A stretch of DNA of 64,000 bases, taken from NCBI GenBank assembly GCA_020912385.1, contig CP087213.1, positions 806,001 through 870,000 on the forward strand, in the 5' to 3' direction. Of this stretch, positions 13,046 through 25,284 are shown one piece after another. Position 1 is the stretch's first letter. The number at the start of each line of letters is the position of its first letter. The notes under the pieces are model-generated. The model ran no database searches and was not told the origin of the DNA. It was given only the letters and a program-made list of their open reading frames with translations. The position numbers and the translations under genes are program-made. The DNA comes from Neofusicoccum parvum. Lineage: Eukaryota > Ascomycota > Dothideomycetes > Botryosphaeriales > Botryosphaeriaceae.

Positions 13046-14364
13046 ATGGCCGGCACAATGAGCGCGGACGCCAAGTTGGCGCTGATCAACGAGAACCTGC
13101 AGGAGGTGTTGAACCCGGAGATCATGGAGGAGGTCGTCCGGAAGGGCGAGCGGCCGCTCAAGATCTACTGGGGCACCGCGACGACGGGGAGACCGCACTG
13201 CGGCTACTTCGTGCCGATGCTCAAGATCGCGCAGTTCCTGCAGGCCGGCTGCCATGTCATCATCCTGCTGGCCGACATCCACGCCTTCCTGGACAACCTA
13301 AAGGCGCCCATCGAGCTGGTCAACTACCGCGCCAAGTACTACAAGTTCGTCATCACCGAGTCGCTCAAGGCCGTGGGCGTGTCGGTCGACCGCCTGGAGT
13401 TCGTGCTGGGCAGCGAGTACCAGAAGAGCTCTGAGTACACGATGGACCTGCTGCGCCTGAGCACCATGACCACCGAGCACGACGCGAAGAGGGCCGGTGC
13501 TGAGGTCGTCAAGCAGACCGACAACCCGCTGCTGTCGGGCCTGATCTACCCGCTCATGCAGGCCCTGGACGAGCAGTACCTGGGCGTGGACGTGCAGTTC
13601 GGCGGCGTGGACCAGAGGAAGATCTTCGCGCTGGCGAAAGAGGCGCTGCCGAAGCTGGGCTACAAGGAGAGAGCGCATCTCATGAACAAGATGGTGCCCG
13701 GTCTGCAGGTGAGTGGCGGCTTGGATATAGGCGTCCCTGAGCGCCAATATAGAGGGCACGCCAAGTCTTACTTACGCGCGTACAATAGGGAGACAAGATG
13801 TCGTCGTCGGACCCAGACTCGAAGATCGACCTGCTCGACGGCCCGGACGCGATCAAGCGCAAGTTGAAGAAGGCGTTTGCGCAGCCGAAGGTGGTGGAGG
13901 GCAACGGACTTCTCTCGTTCGTCGAGTACGTGCTGCTGCCCGCCGGCGCCATTGATGGCGGTAAGCCCACCTTCACCGTCGAGCGCAGGGAAGGCGAGCC
14001 GCTCGTCTACACGGACGCCGAGAAGATGAAGCAGGATTACGCTGCCGACATCCTCACCCCTCAGCTGCTCAAGTCGGGTGTCACCGATGGGATCAGCAAG
14101 CTCCTGGCCCCCATTCAGGCGGCATTTGCCGCGTCGGAGGAGTGGCGGAAGATAGAGCAGCTGGCTTACCCCCCGGTTGTTGAGGAGAAGAAGAAGAAGG
14201 AGAAGAAGGTCAAGAACAAGGGCACCTTCTATCCCAAGAAGAACGTCGAGGCTCAGCCCGACGGCAGCGTTGAGGGTAAGGATGCGCAGCAGGTCAGTGT
14301 GGGCAAGAGCGCAGAAGAGGCATTGAAGCAACTGGATCTGGCAAAGGAGGAGGTCAAGTCATGA
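13046..14364 (+). CDS. TYS1: cytosolic tyrosyl-tRNA synthetase
   Basis: Charges tRNA-Tyr with tyrosine in the cytosol (class I aminoacyl-tRNA synthetase of the eukaryotic/archaeal TyrRS type). Exons 13046-13708 and 13789-14364 (80-bp intron) give 412 aa, close to the yeast enzyme. The HIGH-equivalent is PHCGY at about residue 50, and the KMSKS-equivalent GDKMSSS starts at 222, immediately after the splice junction. A Lys-rich C-terminal segment ([13 protein letters not shown]) follows, as in fungal cytosolic TyrRS. The ATG sits in a CCACCATGG context; no N-terminal targeting peptide is evident, so this is not the mitochondrial enzyme. Confidence 0.96.
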
Positions 14365-16791
14365 TCGCCAGTGATGATACCCAGATCTGGGAATCCGAAG
14401 AGCGTTGCGTATGAAGCCAGCGCATCGACGAGGCGTCGTTTGTTTTCGACCAGTTACGACAAAAGTACAAAAGAGCAGATCTCTTTAGGTGTTGAGGTTG
14501 GGCACCGCCGGAAAATCTTAAATTCTTTCTAGACGTGGACTCGAGATCTACATGTCCAGGTGACAGTATTCATGCAAGTTCGTTGCCACATTCCCGAAGG
14601 TGGTGTGGGAGATCAACCACGGATTTATCTTGGCATTGATTTGAGGCTGGAAAGAAAGGTGTACACGTATCTGCTGTTACTTAAGATGATCAGGCATCAA
14701 GTAACGGAATCCTACTGGGCAGCATGCGGGCCCAGGCCCAACTTTCTCGGAGCTCGAAGCGACTTACGGAACATGCTCCGGAAGGCACACCCTTGAGGTA
14801 CCAACAGTTCGCCACAGGGGGTGTGGCGGCTCAGGTAGCCACACCATCAGGCATCAACACTATATGTATGCCGCAGGGGGAGGCGATCCGTTCTAGAAGA
14901 ACATTGTCAATCTATCCGGTGGTGATTTGACGTTGGATGTGTCTTGACACCTTCCATTTCACGACTAACGTTGACACCCCAAAGTATTTCAGGTACAAGG
15001 CCCTCGTATCTAATGGGCGAGAGACGGTACGGGTTCAAATGAGCACAGCACGGCTGGAAATAAGCCTTCGCGTATGTACACGCAACATCCGATTTTCGCT
15101 GGGGGGCGGAGGGCGATCAGGGTAGTTCTTATCTCTTTCTAGTAATCTTTAGCCTCAAAGCGGGTAAAAGCTGCGCGGAAAGTTTAAATCGTCCAACGAG
15201 AATATGACGACGACAACAATAACGACGAGGGCGGCGGCGGCGGCTGCCCTTTTCTTACTTATCACCGCGCTGAAGTCAGCTCTCAGGGTTCTTATTCTTA
15301 AGCTCTGAGACATGAGGCACAGCACAGTACGCAGGGTGTAGAAGGAACGCCTCGCCTCGCCCCACAACCAACAAATAAGATCCGATCTAACCCTCCCCGG
15401 ATTTCATCGAAGATATCCGCATGACGTACGAAACCTAGCGTAGGATCAAAAAGCCTTGTCCGGACTCTTTCCCCGTTCCCCGTCAGATCATTTTGCGAAA
15501 GAGCCCCAACCATCCATGTCCGGCCGCGGCAACGGCACTTTCCCTTCCGCTTTCTCATGCCCTGCCGCTGCCCGGGGAGCGGCGGTGGTCTCCAAAACTC
15601 CCGAGCCACGCGCTAAGCGGTGCGGCACACGGCATTGACGCGAGCGAGGCGGAGGGCGGAGCTAGCTCGTCACTCAGCCTTCCCCCCTCCCGGAAGAAAC
15701 ATACGATGTACTTCAGTACCCGACGTCCTCATACATACCTGGAGATAGTGCGCGCGCGCGATCGGAGAAAAAAAGTGACAGCTGTCAGCCTGGCTAGCTC
15801 CGTGTCCCGGGGAACGGAGTAAGACCAGTGTCTGACCATACTTTTGCGCAAACGCTAGATCCCGAATCCTAAATTCCTTAGGCCCAAGGCTTTTTTGTTC
15901 CCTTCCTTTCCTTACATACCTCTCCTTGCCCAGCCCAACCCCCCTCCAGCCTCCGTGCCGTCCAGAGGTCTGACGCCCACCGGCGCGACAACGGTTTTCC
16001 GGACGTATATCTACTTTGGGAGGGCTGGTCTGTGGATGGTGTTGCAGAGGAGCCCGTGCCGCGAGAGTTGTGGAAGTTAGAGGCTCGTGGAGGGATTCAA
16101 GGATCACGCTGTAAGTCGCCTCTGGTTTGAATGCCCGCCGAGGCGCTTGACCGGAGAGCTTGAGGTTCTTGAACTCTAAGAGTATGAAGTTGTTGGGCCG
16201 GAGGGACGCGTTCTGATGAGTTTGAAGAGAAGAGTAAAGGCAAGGTTTCTCGGAAGTTATTGAGCCTCCTCGATGGTAAATGGAGGCGTGCATCTACGTG
16301 GCCAGTTCGTTAAGTATTGCAACAAGGAGATGCTATTCATACGCGCGTAGTCGGGGATACGTCCGGACCGCACATATGCTGTGAAAGATTTGTCCAATAC
16401 AGTCAGATGAATGCTTCAGTTGTCCGTAAAGGCATGCATGTGTTGCGGCCCTTTCTAGATCAACTCCGTAGATGTGGTAGATTGATGTTCTGTTTTGATA
16501 TTAAATTCCATCTCTAGTGAAAAGGAGAACAAATTCACGATCATTTCCTTTCGCGCAAGAAAAGAGGAAAGGGAAAGAGACTAAAGACCCAATGGCCTGT
16601 GATAATGATCAGCCGTCTAAAAAATCATTTCTTTATCTTTTTTCTGGGGTATTGCGTTCCAGGCAGCAAAACAACTCCCAACGATCCCTCACTTATAGAA
16701 ACCCCCTCATTCACCAAGATGCAATCGTTCATTCATGAAGCTTTCCCTTCCCGAACCACTTCATTCTCCATTTCTCGAGCACGAGCATTGC
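14365..16791. other. intergenic region between convergent genes
   Basis: 2.4 kb of moderate-GC DNA holding the 3' flanks of the TyrRS gene and of the minus-strand phosphopentomutase gene. The longest frame (207 codons on the minus strand, 15670-16293) has no recognisable domain. I see no RNA gene or repeat. Confidence 0.5.
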
Positions 16792-18552
16792 TCAAGCCAA
16801 CCTCAGCCCATTCTCCTCCGGCTTGAACCACTCCTTCAGCAAGTCCTGCAGCACCTCATCTGCGCCCTTCTGCGCCTCCTCGGAGCTCTTTGCGCGGCAC
16901 TCGATGTACAGCTTGATCTTGGGCTCGGTGCCGGAGCCGCGCACGGTGAAGCGCACGTCGCCGTCCAGCTCGCACGTAATCATCTGGCTGCCCTTGTCGA
17001 CGGGCAGCTGTGGCACATTGTCCGACGTGGCCGAGTCAAAGCCAACAGTAAGATCACGCCAGCGCAGGATCTTGCGGGCGCCGAGCTGCGCGGGGTACGG
17101 GTCGGCGAGGGCGCGGATGGCGGCGAAGACGGTGTTGGTGGTGTCGGGCGAGGGCGACACCAGGTAGGTGTTTGCGTCCTCGAAGTGGCCGTACTTGGCG
17201 TAGAGCGACTGCAGCTTCTGCCACGGCGTGAGTCCCTCCTCGGTGGCCCAGCGCGCCGTCGCGGTCAGGAAGAAGGCGGCGGCGCTGACCGAGTCCTTGT
17301 CGTGCACGACCGACGGCACCATATAGCCCAGCGCCTCCTCGTACGCGAAGCGGACGTCGTAGTCGGCGGCTTCGAGGTCCAGCCCGATGTTGCCGAGCCA
17401 TTTGAAGCCCGTCAGCGTCTCCTCGAACTTGAAGCCTTCGGTTTCGGCCATGGTGGAGAGCATCCGGGACGACACCGCGGAGGCGAGCATGGCTAGTTTG
17501 CTGAGCGGCTTGTCCGTGGGGTAGGTCGAGAGGACGTGCGATGCCAGGAGGACACCGACCTGGTTGCCTGTGAATTGGTGCCACTTGCCGTCAACCTTTT
17601 CGGCGGCGGCAAGACGGTCAGCATCGGGGTCGCTAGCAATGATCAGCGTGCTCCCAACTTCGTCGGCCTTCTTCTGGGACAGATCCAGGGCACCCTTCTC
17701 CTCAGGATTGGGGAATTTGACGGTGGGGAAGTTCGGATCGGGTTTGGCCTGGGCCTCAACGACGTGTATCTTGTCTCCAAAGCCAAGGTCTTTGACGGCC
17801 TGCTGCATGTAGGGTAGGCCGACGCCGTGCATTGGGGTGTACACAAACTTCAGGTCATCGAAGGTCGGGAGAGGCTCGTCTTCAGGCACGGCGGAGTACC
17901 TGACTGCTCTGAAGTAGGCATCCCTGACGAGGCCCAGGGCACCTTCGATAAGCAGGCTCCCCTCATCGACGACGGAAGTGTCCCACGTGACGGGCTCCAG
18001 GTTCTGCTCGATTGCTTTGGCAATGCCAGCATCATGCGGAGGGATGATCTGGCAGCCGTTCCCCCAGTAGACCTTGTAGCCGTTGTCCTGGGCGGGGTTG
18101 TGGCTCGCGGTGATCATGACACCGGCAGCGGCAGCAAGCTCGCCCACGCCAAAGGGGACGAGGGGCGTGTGGACAGTGTCCTCGTACCACCACACACGGA
18201 TGCCCTTGGCCACCATGGCAGCGGCCGTCAGCTTCGCAAACTTCGCCGAGTTGTGGCGGGCATCTCGGCCAATGACGACGCCGCGGTGCTTGACGTCGGG
18301 CACGTTGTCCAGGAGGTAGGCGGCCAGGCCCTGCGAGGCTTGGATGATGGTCAGGGAGTTCAGGCGCGAGAAGCCGGCCTGCATGGAGGCGCGCAGGCCG
18401 GCGGTGCCGAATGCAATGCGCTTCCGCAGGCGCGTCTCGAGCTCCGCCTTCTCGCCGTTGACAAGCAGGCGGTATATCTCGTCACGTGTGGAGGGGTCCT
18501 TGTCCAGACGGAGCCACTCCTCGGCGAGCTTCTCTATCGACGGCTGGGCCAT
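16792..18552 (-). CDS. PGM2-type phosphopentomutase / phosphoglucomutase
   Basis: Alpha-D-phosphohexomutase superfamily enzyme. The closest family by overall sequence is human PGM2 / yeast PRM15, which interconverts ribose-1-phosphate and ribose-5-phosphate (some glucose phosphate activity) in the cytosol. Single exon, 586 aa, slightly shorter than yeast PRM15. The phosphoserine loop TASHNP lies at about 147-152, the metal-binding loop DPDADR near 307, and the phosphate-binding RGSGTEPK near the C-terminus. The N-terminal FGTAGLR segment is typical of this subfamily. It is divergent from the desaturase gene across 720 bp. Substrate preference is inferred from subfamily only. Confidence 0.93.
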   Translation of the reverse strand: MAQPSIEKLAEEWLRLDKDPSTRDEIYRLLVNGEKAELETRLRKRIAFGTAGLRASMQAGFSRLNSLTIIQASQGLAAYLLDNVPDVKHRGVVIGRDARHNSAKFAKLTAAAMVAKGIRVWWYEDTVHTPLVPFGVGELAAAAGVMITASHNPAQDNGYKVYWGNGCQIIPPHDAGIAKAIEQNLEPVTWDTSVVDEGSLLIEGALGLVRDAYFRAVRYSAVPEDEPLPTFDDLKFVYTPMHGVGLPYMQQAVKDLGFGDKIHVVEAQAKPDPNFPTVKFPNPEEKGALDLSQKKADEVGSTLIIASDPDADRLAAAEKVDGKWHQFTGNQVGVLLASHVLSTYPTDKPLSKLAMLASAVSSRMLSTMAETEGFKFEETLTGFKWLGNIGLDLEAADYDVRFAYEEALGYMVPSVVHDKDSVSAAAFFLTATARWATEEGLTPWQKLQSLYAKYGHFEDANTYLVSPSPDTTNTVFAAIRALADPYPAQLGARKILRWRDLTVGFDSATSDNVPQLPVDKGSQMITCELDGDVRFTVRGSGTEPKIKLYIECRAKSSEEAQKGADEVLQDLLKEWFKPEENGLRLA

Positions 18553-19272
18553 GGCGGGGGTGTGCGAGAGGTTAGGCGTCCCAGTCCCTGGCTCTTTCTT
18601 CGGGTGCCACAGGCTGACGCGGCGGGGGAGCTGGTGGTGTCTGGCCTGCGGTGCGGTGGTCGCGGGGAAAACGGTGGGTCCCAGTTGGGCTATCCTCGGC
18701 GCAGGGCACGCTTGGAGCCTTTTGTGCCCCAGACGCAGTGGTGGATAGTGGATGGAGCGATGTCAGACGTCCCGGCGGCCACCTGCAGCGGCTGAATAAA
18801 AAGCCTGCAGCGGGTGACTGGCCACCGCCGGCGGCGAGGCGCGTTATCGAGCGCGGAAATCACGCGAGGGATCGAACCTTCCACGCTGCGCGCTGCAGCT
18901 TCACGATCCGGCGCTGCACGGCGGGCCGGGAAGCAGACAGCCGCGCTTGGCCGCCGCGCTGGACGGCCGCATTGGCTGCGCGGGCAGACGAGCCGCACGA
19001 CGACGTGGGTGTGCAGCGCCACGCAACGTGGGCACGGCAGTGGAGCAGGGCGACAGCGCTGCTCTGGCTACGCTCTCCTGACCGATAAACCGCGTGTGTC
19101 GCACCGCACCTGGTCCATCGTTAATCCGGCTCAAGCCCAGATCCACGCCCGCCTCGCCCTCGCACCCGCCCCTCCGCCTCTCCTCCGCACCGCCATGCCC
19201 GCTGCGCCGTCGCCCGCCCGTTAAGTGCCTGTCGACCCCCGCGCCCACCAGACCCCACGACCCGCGCCCGCC
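18553..19272. other. divergent intergenic promoter region
   Basis: 720 bp between the start codons of the phosphopentomutase (minus) and sphingolipid desaturase (plus) genes. It must carry both promoters. The side next to the desaturase is C-rich. No gene seen. Confidence 0.5.
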
Positions 19273-21044
19273 ATGTCGTCGTCCGCCCCGAGCGCCGCCG
19301 CCGCCCGCAAGGCCCGTGTCTACACCCGCCCAGAAATCGAGGCGCTCATCGCCGAGGGCCGACACATCGTGATCCTCGACGGCAAGGTCCTCAAGTGCGA
19401 TGGCTGGATGAAGTTCCACCCCGGCGGCGACAAGTCGATCAAGCACATGGTCGGCAGAGACGCCACCGACGAGGTGAAGGCGTACGCTCGCTCCCGCACC
19501 CATTGGCAAATCGAGAAGCTTGCTGACCGCCCGCCGCTTGCAGTCTCCACTCCAAAATTGCCCTGATCCGCATGAATGCTTTCCAGATCGGCCGCATCGA
19601 GGGCCGCTGGGTCAACTTCGTGCCGCCAATCCAGGGTGGGAAATTCCGAACAAAGGCAGAGCTGGATGCATTGAAGCCGGAGACAGCCTACGCTGAGCCC
19701 GAGGGGGACGACTCTAGCCAGGGGAGTTCTGCTGACGCCTCGCCCATCTTCGAGCCCGCCGACCGTGACACCGTCAGACGCCGCAGAACCGACGGCACCT
19801 TCTCCCGCGCATCCTCTCCAACCTCCGTCTCCTCCGTCGAGCTCGAAGAACCACAAGAGAAGCCCAAGATGTCCTTTCTAGACATCAAGACACAGCAGGA
19901 GATCTCGCTAGATCTAGACCAGTACCCGCCGCTGAAGCCGGAAGTGCAGGACGAGATCGTGCGCAAGTACCGCGCCCTGAACGAGCGGATCAAGGCCGAG
20001 GGCCTGTATCAATGCAGGTACAAGTCCTACCTGATTGAGGCCTCTCGGTACTCCCTCTTCTTCTCCCTGTTTCTGTATTTCCTGCACGCGGGTTGGTACT
20101 GCACCAGCGCTGTCTTCCTCGGCTGCTTCTGGCACCAACTCGTCTTCACTGCCCATGATGCTGGCCACATGGGCATCACCCATGACTACCACACAGACTC
20201 GGTCATTGGTATAGTGATTGCCGACTTTCTTGGCGGCCTCAGCCTAGGCTGGTGGAAGCGCAACCACAACGTCCACCACATCGTTACGAATCACGCCGAA
20301 CATGACCCAGATATCCAGCACCTGCCTTTCTTTGCCATCTCCCATCGCTTCCTTGGGTCCCTCACGTCTACGTATTACGACAAGGTGCTACAGTATGATG
20401 CCGCTGCAAAGTTCTTCATCAAGTTCCAAAATTTCCTCTACTACCCTGTTCTGTGCTTCGGCCGCTTCAACCTGTACAGGTTGAGCTGGGTGTATCTCCT
20501 CGGCGGCCAGGCGCCGCGCCGGGGCCCGGCATGGTGGCACATGTGGCTGGAGATAGTCGGCCAGATTTTCTTCTGGTACTGGTTCGCGTATCAGACGGTG
20601 TACCGCTCAATTCCCACGGGTTGGGACCGCTTCGCGTTCGTCATGATCAGCCACATCGTGACGATGCCCGTGCACGTGCAGATCACGCTGTCGCACTTCG
20701 CCATGAGCACGGCCGACCTGGGCACGCACGAGAGCTTCCCGCAGAAGATGCTGCGCACCACCATGGACGTCGACTGCCCCGAGTGGCTCGACTTCTTCCA
20801 CGGCGGCCTCCAGTTCCAGGCCATCCACCACCTTTACCCGCGCATCCCCCGCCACAACTTGCGCCGCGCCCAGCGCTTGGTCATGGAGTTCTGTGACGAC
20901 GTCAAGATCCCGTACGGCCTATATGGCTTCGCTGCCGGCAACAAGAAGGTTATCGGCCGTCTGGGCGACGTGGCCCGGCAGGCGACGATTTTAGCTGCGT
21001 GTCAGAAAAGCATGGTTGAGCGTGGAGACTACGGCTTACACTGA
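19273..21044 (+). CDS. Delta8-sphingolipid desaturase with N-terminal cytochrome b5 domain
   Basis: Front-end membrane desaturase expected to introduce the Delta8 double bond into the sphingoid base of fungal glucosylceramides in the ER. Exons 19273-19481 and 19544-21044 (62-bp intron) give 569 aa. The intron boundary is set by continuity of the b5 fold (EVKA joined to LHSKIAL). The b5 heme motif HPGGD is at about 49-53. The three histidine boxes are HDAGH (about 274), HNVHH (about 311) and the front-end signature QAIHH (about 495), where Gln replaces the first His. Several hydrophobic stretches lie around 240-260 and 355-410. An unusually long Ser/Glu-rich linker separates b5 and desaturase domains. 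A Delta6-type fatty acyl desaturase is the alternative, since both share the same boxes. Confidence 0.92.
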
Positions 21045-21390
21045 GCGCGAATGATTGGTTATTGAAAAGCGAGGCATTGCAAAAAGATTTCAAAATTTTT
21101 TATAGAACGATCTGCCATAGCATAGAATATAGCACGAAATGAATTCTACTCCAAAAGATTTCTCTGGGTTTCGATGCTCGTTATTCCATCTCACACTCTG
21201 CACTTCTCGACACCACGATGAGGCTAGACAGACGGTCAAATCAATCGCAACCGTTCAAATATGTAGCGTAAGCGCTCTCACTCGCAATCCATTTCGCCTT
21301 GCCATTCATCCAGGGAGGGCCGTGCACAAAAGCCCAAAAACGCTGACCACCGATGCCAAAGAAAAATAGAAAAACAACGCGCAACACGGA
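21045..21390. other. convergent intergenic region
   Basis: 346 bp between two convergent stop codons. It is AT-richer than the flanking coding DNA and must supply both 3' ends. No gene seen. Confidence 0.6.
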
Positions 21391-22890
21391 CTACCACGGG
21401 TACTGCCTGGCGTCGTCCTCGGCCTCCAGGTCCAGGCCGGCGGCCAGCTGCTCCTGGTGCCGCTTGTCGAGGTACTCGAGCAGCACCTTCTCGTAGCGCT
21501 CCTTGCCCTTGTACGACGAGACCTCGCCGTTCCAGCTGCGCACGGCGGACGCCAGGCGGCCCGGGACGTAGGGCTCGTTGCAGATCTCGGTGATGGGGTG
21601 GAAGTAGGTGCGGATGGTGAAGACGACGCCGCCGGAGCGGGGGAGTCTGGTGGTGGGTTAGTTTCTTTTTTTTTTCGGGGGAGATCATATGCTGCTGCTG
21701 CTCTCAACTCACCTTCTCAAACTCTGCCTCTCGCTCCTGAAGTAGTGGTGCTTGATGGCGCGGTCCTTCTCGGCCGAGAACCAGCCGATGGTGCCCTCCT
21801 CGCCGTCCTCGGGGCCGATGCTGTAGCTCCAGGCCAGGTCGTCGTCGACCTGGATGAAGTAGTTGTTGCGCACGACGGGGTTCTCGGGCTTGACGCGACG
21901 GAAGAAGTTCATCATGCCCTTCTCCAGCTTGGTCTTGTACTCGGGCACGTTGCCCGACGTGTGGATCTCGGACAGCGGCATGCCCAGCTTGTCCTCCAGC
22001 CGCCAGAAGCCCGCGAGCAGGATCGCGCCCGCCAGCAGGTAGTACTGCCCGTCGGGCCGCTCGAACATGATGGCCAGGTCGTCCTGCACCTGCCGCGCGC
22101 ACATGGCCATCGGGTCTTCCTTGAGCGGCCGCTCGACGATGTTGAGGGACTCGCCCGTGGCCAGGTTGTCCATGCCGACGTCGGTCTTGCGGAAGAGGGA
22201 GGGGTAGCGCTGCGGGAGGTACGAGCATAGCTCCTCGAGCAGCTCGACCGCGCCGTCGAAGGCTTCGGGCGCGGTGTGGTACAGCTTGGCTGCGCGGGGC
22301 GACGCGAGGCGCTCGGCCTTTTTGGCGTGGTAGCTGAGGTACTCGTTGTCGAGCTCAATCCATTCGTTCCAGTTCAACGTACGTAGGCCCATGGTCGTGT
22401 TGTACTTGGGTCCGTAGCGGAAGGGGCGGTAGGGACGGGGTTTGCTGCTGGTGACGGACCAGTTGGGGGAGGGTTCTGCGGCGGGACGTTGCCAATCCTG
22501 CGGAACCCAGACTTCTTGGTTGTTAGTTGAGGCTCTACTGTCTCTTTGCCGTGTGGAGTTGACGAGTTTGTATCTTGGGGCATTATGTTTTCCCTTCTCA
22601 TTCCCCCGGAATGCCGTCTTTGCAGATGTGAACTTACCTCCAGGCGGGCGATCCGTCTTGAATTTGCTTGTCGGCTTCTCAAGATCCGGTGATCCTGGCC
22701 GTGCTGGTGTCTTGCCAGGCTTGAAGCGGCGGATGATCAATATCGACCCCCAGATGAATGTCGCGACGGCCAGTGCGACGTAGATGAGCGGTTTGGGGTT
22801 TTCCATGACATATTCCTGGAAGGCTTGCGAGGCCGCTTGGGCATGTGCAGAATTGCACGCCTCTCTGGCGCGCAGCTTGAGGGACTCCAT
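21391..22890 (-). CDS. membrane-anchored DUF3445 / HODM alpha-subunit-like protein
   Basis: Member of the DUF3445 family (heme-dependent oxidative N-demethylase alpha-subunit-like); the fungal members are functionally unassigned. Exons 22890-22638, 22511-21713 and 21646-21391 give 435 aa; introns of 126 and 66 bp with CTAAC-type branch sites. An N-terminal transmembrane helix lies at about 33-53 (YVALAVATFIWGSILII), followed by a basic stop-transfer segment, so the catalytic-type domain probably hangs from a membrane. Family hallmarks are PFRYGPKYNTTMGL and the C-terminal RTYFHPITEI segment. The first ATG gives the short pre-anchor sequence. The first intron is open in frame, so its retention would add 42 residues. 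Enzymatic role is inference only. Confidence 0.85.
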
Positions 22891-23366
22891 CAGTATCGCA
22901 CGGTTGCAACACGGAAACACGTGTTCGGGGGCGCGGGACGGGCGACGGGAGAGGGGAAAAGTAAAGGACTGGAATTGTTGGAACTTCTCCTCTAGAGATC
23001 GCCGACACGACAGTGAGTGGCTAGCTAGCTAACATTATATGGATGTAGTGTTGCAAGGTCGGTGGCCACCTCGGCCAGCACTTCCGCGAACGACTCGGAC
23101 GATAATAGAAATTGTTCCCTTGCTGGCAGCGATAGCCCGCTGTGGGGTTGGGGTTATCTCTGGACTGGGGTCGCTGGAGTCGGGGTCCTTTTTCCCGTTG
23201 CGGTAAGGCGGGCATCCGCCAGTGACGTGCACAGGGATCGATCAAGCCCTTCGGGACCGATTGTGCGAGCACCTCGCAAGCCGAACTCGTGCCGTCCGCT
23301 TATGCCACCTTCAGGAAGATAATACATCGTCCTGCGCTTGTTGGAAGGCCGGGTTTGTTGCGCATT
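22891..23366. other. intergenic region between tandem minus-strand genes
   Basis: 476 bp containing the 3' flank of ALG9 and the promoter of the DUF3445 gene. No coding signal or repeat stands out. Confidence 0.5.
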
Positions 23367-25284
23367 CTACGACGAATCTGCTGATACTGATTTGCGGCGG
23401 AGCAAGCAGTATCTTCCCCACTTTCTGCGGTGCCGCTCTGGAATGAAGGGCAGATCTGGCACCCATCCCAGCCTTCCCACAGTGCTCGTCGCTGCTGTGT
23501 CGAGGAACCTCTCGCACTTCAGAGCCTCCCAATTCTCCACGTCCCCAACGTAGTCCGGCTCCAGCTCAGACGGCGTCCAGCTGGGCAGCGACGAGTCGGT
23601 CATGAATGTGCAATGGTCGATGTCGGTCTGCCACTTGGTTAGCTAGAATTTCCATTGATACAGATGCGTGGGTGCCTACGTATTTTCCTGGGTCCTCCTT
23701 GTTTTCATCATTCATGCCGGACGGTATCAACCAAGCTCCAGGGAACAGACCAAAGCCAGTATGTGCTTCGCTGAACTCGCCAGGTAGAAGGCCGGTGAAT
23801 GCGCTTTTGACAAATTTCGCCTTGACACCCGTCGGCAGGAAATACGAGGAGGGGAACCTGTACCACTCTTTTCCAAGGCAAACAGTGTCTCCCGGCTTTG
23901 CCACTCCATCGCGATGCAAAGGTTCATACACCTTCAACGGCGCAGAGTACGCGGTGGTCACGCCCAGTGCACGCCAGACACCGACATCGATGGCGCCCAT
24001 GACTAGGAGGCTTACCGCGACAAGCTTCAGCTTGGCCGGAATCTTGCCAACCAGCTCGCGGGGGTCGGATGATCCAAAATATGCGAGCAGAATGTGGAAA
24101 GATATGGCAGCGTTCAGTGCCAGGAACGGATATACCGGGTACATGAATCGCTCCTCCTTGTGAGGCTGGAGAGTGAAGATAGCCAGCCAGAGGTAAAAAG
24201 GCGAGACGAACACAACACCTCGCAATATGCTTTGCCTAGTGGCTGTTTGCCCACGGAACAACTGGTTCAACACTTGCAACGGCAACGCGGCCAGAGCGAG
24301 AATGAACCAGATGTTGAAGTTCAGGACGAGATTGCGGGCGTAGAAGTGCCAGGGCTCGGTTCCGTAGATGTTGGGCCCCTTGCCCGGGCCACTGAAGACG
24401 TTGTAGAGGACAATGTTCAATGGCACGCACACTAGCTTCCTGTAGAAGAAGGAGTCTACAGATCCCGCAGCGACCTGGCACGAAATCAGACCACGACACA
24501 TGCATGTCACGCAGGGAAGCACTCACAAGAACGCAGAGAGACCTGACCGCGCCATCCAGAAACCTCCTTCCAGTGTCATAGAGTGAGCCGGTCTGCACGG
24601 CAAGGAAAACTTCCTCTGCGATGAACGGCAGGACCAGCACCGACGCGAAAGGCCAACCGAGGATTCCTCCGACAGCGAACCAGCAGATGCCAGAGGCAGT
24701 TCGAAGGCCGCCCTTCCAGTCCATAAAGGCGGCCAATCCCAACATATTTGTATACATGGCAAAGCTCGAGGGCAGGAAGGAGGTCGAGGCGTAGAACATG
24801 CCCGGGCTGAAGACCATGGCGATGAGGAAGAAGATGGCAATCCTCGGGTTGAGGGTTCTGGCGATGGTGGAGAACAGGCGCGTCTCGCAGCTGGCGCAGA
24901 AGATGCCCAGGACGAGGCGGATGAAGTAGAACTGGGCAGACTTGGAGCTGATTGGAAGCAGCCTAGCCACTGCAGCTATGCCGGCGTGGATGCCAGCATA
25001 GGCCCAGCTTCGGATGGCATACTCGGGCGAGTATTCCCATGTCTGCAGGCCGTACTTGTGGTCGAGGTAGTGGGCGGGCTCGAAGAAATTGAAGACCTCG
25101 TCGCAGTCTTGGATTGGGGCGTAGAGGGCGGAGAGGATGTGGGTGCCGCAGAAGAGGTAGAAAGCAACCACGGGGTTGAACTCGGGAGCGGGCCTGCAGA
25201 ACGGTCAGTGAGGGCGGGACGAGCCAATTGGACAGCAGGCTGGGCGCACTTCTTCTTGCCCTTTGGCTGAGCCTTGGGCGGCAT
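23367..25284 (-). CDS. ALG9: ALG9 alpha-1,2-mannosyltransferase
   Basis: ER-membrane GT22 enzyme that uses dolichyl-phosphate-mannose to add alpha-1,2-mannoses to the lipid-linked oligosaccharide precursor of N-glycans. Exons 25284-25250, 25193-24527, 24474-23680 and 23627-23367 give 585 aa; introns are 56, 52 and 52 bp. The tiny first exon encodes a Lys-rich cytosolic tail (MPPKAQPKGKK). The lumenal-loop motif DCDEVFNFFEPAHYL, with family acidic residues, sits near residue 40, followed by LQTWEYSP. HKEERFMYPVYP is a strong Alg9 signature. About ten hydrophobic segments span the protein. It is divergent from NAF1 across 217 bp. Related GT22 members (Alg12, Gpi10, Smp3) fit less well. Confidence 0.94.

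Noticed and set aside
18850..18875. tRNA B-box-like GGTTCGATCCC on the minus strand
   Set aside because: No A-box at a suitable distance upstream and only three T-stem pairs; lies in a GC-rich promoter where chance matches are expected.
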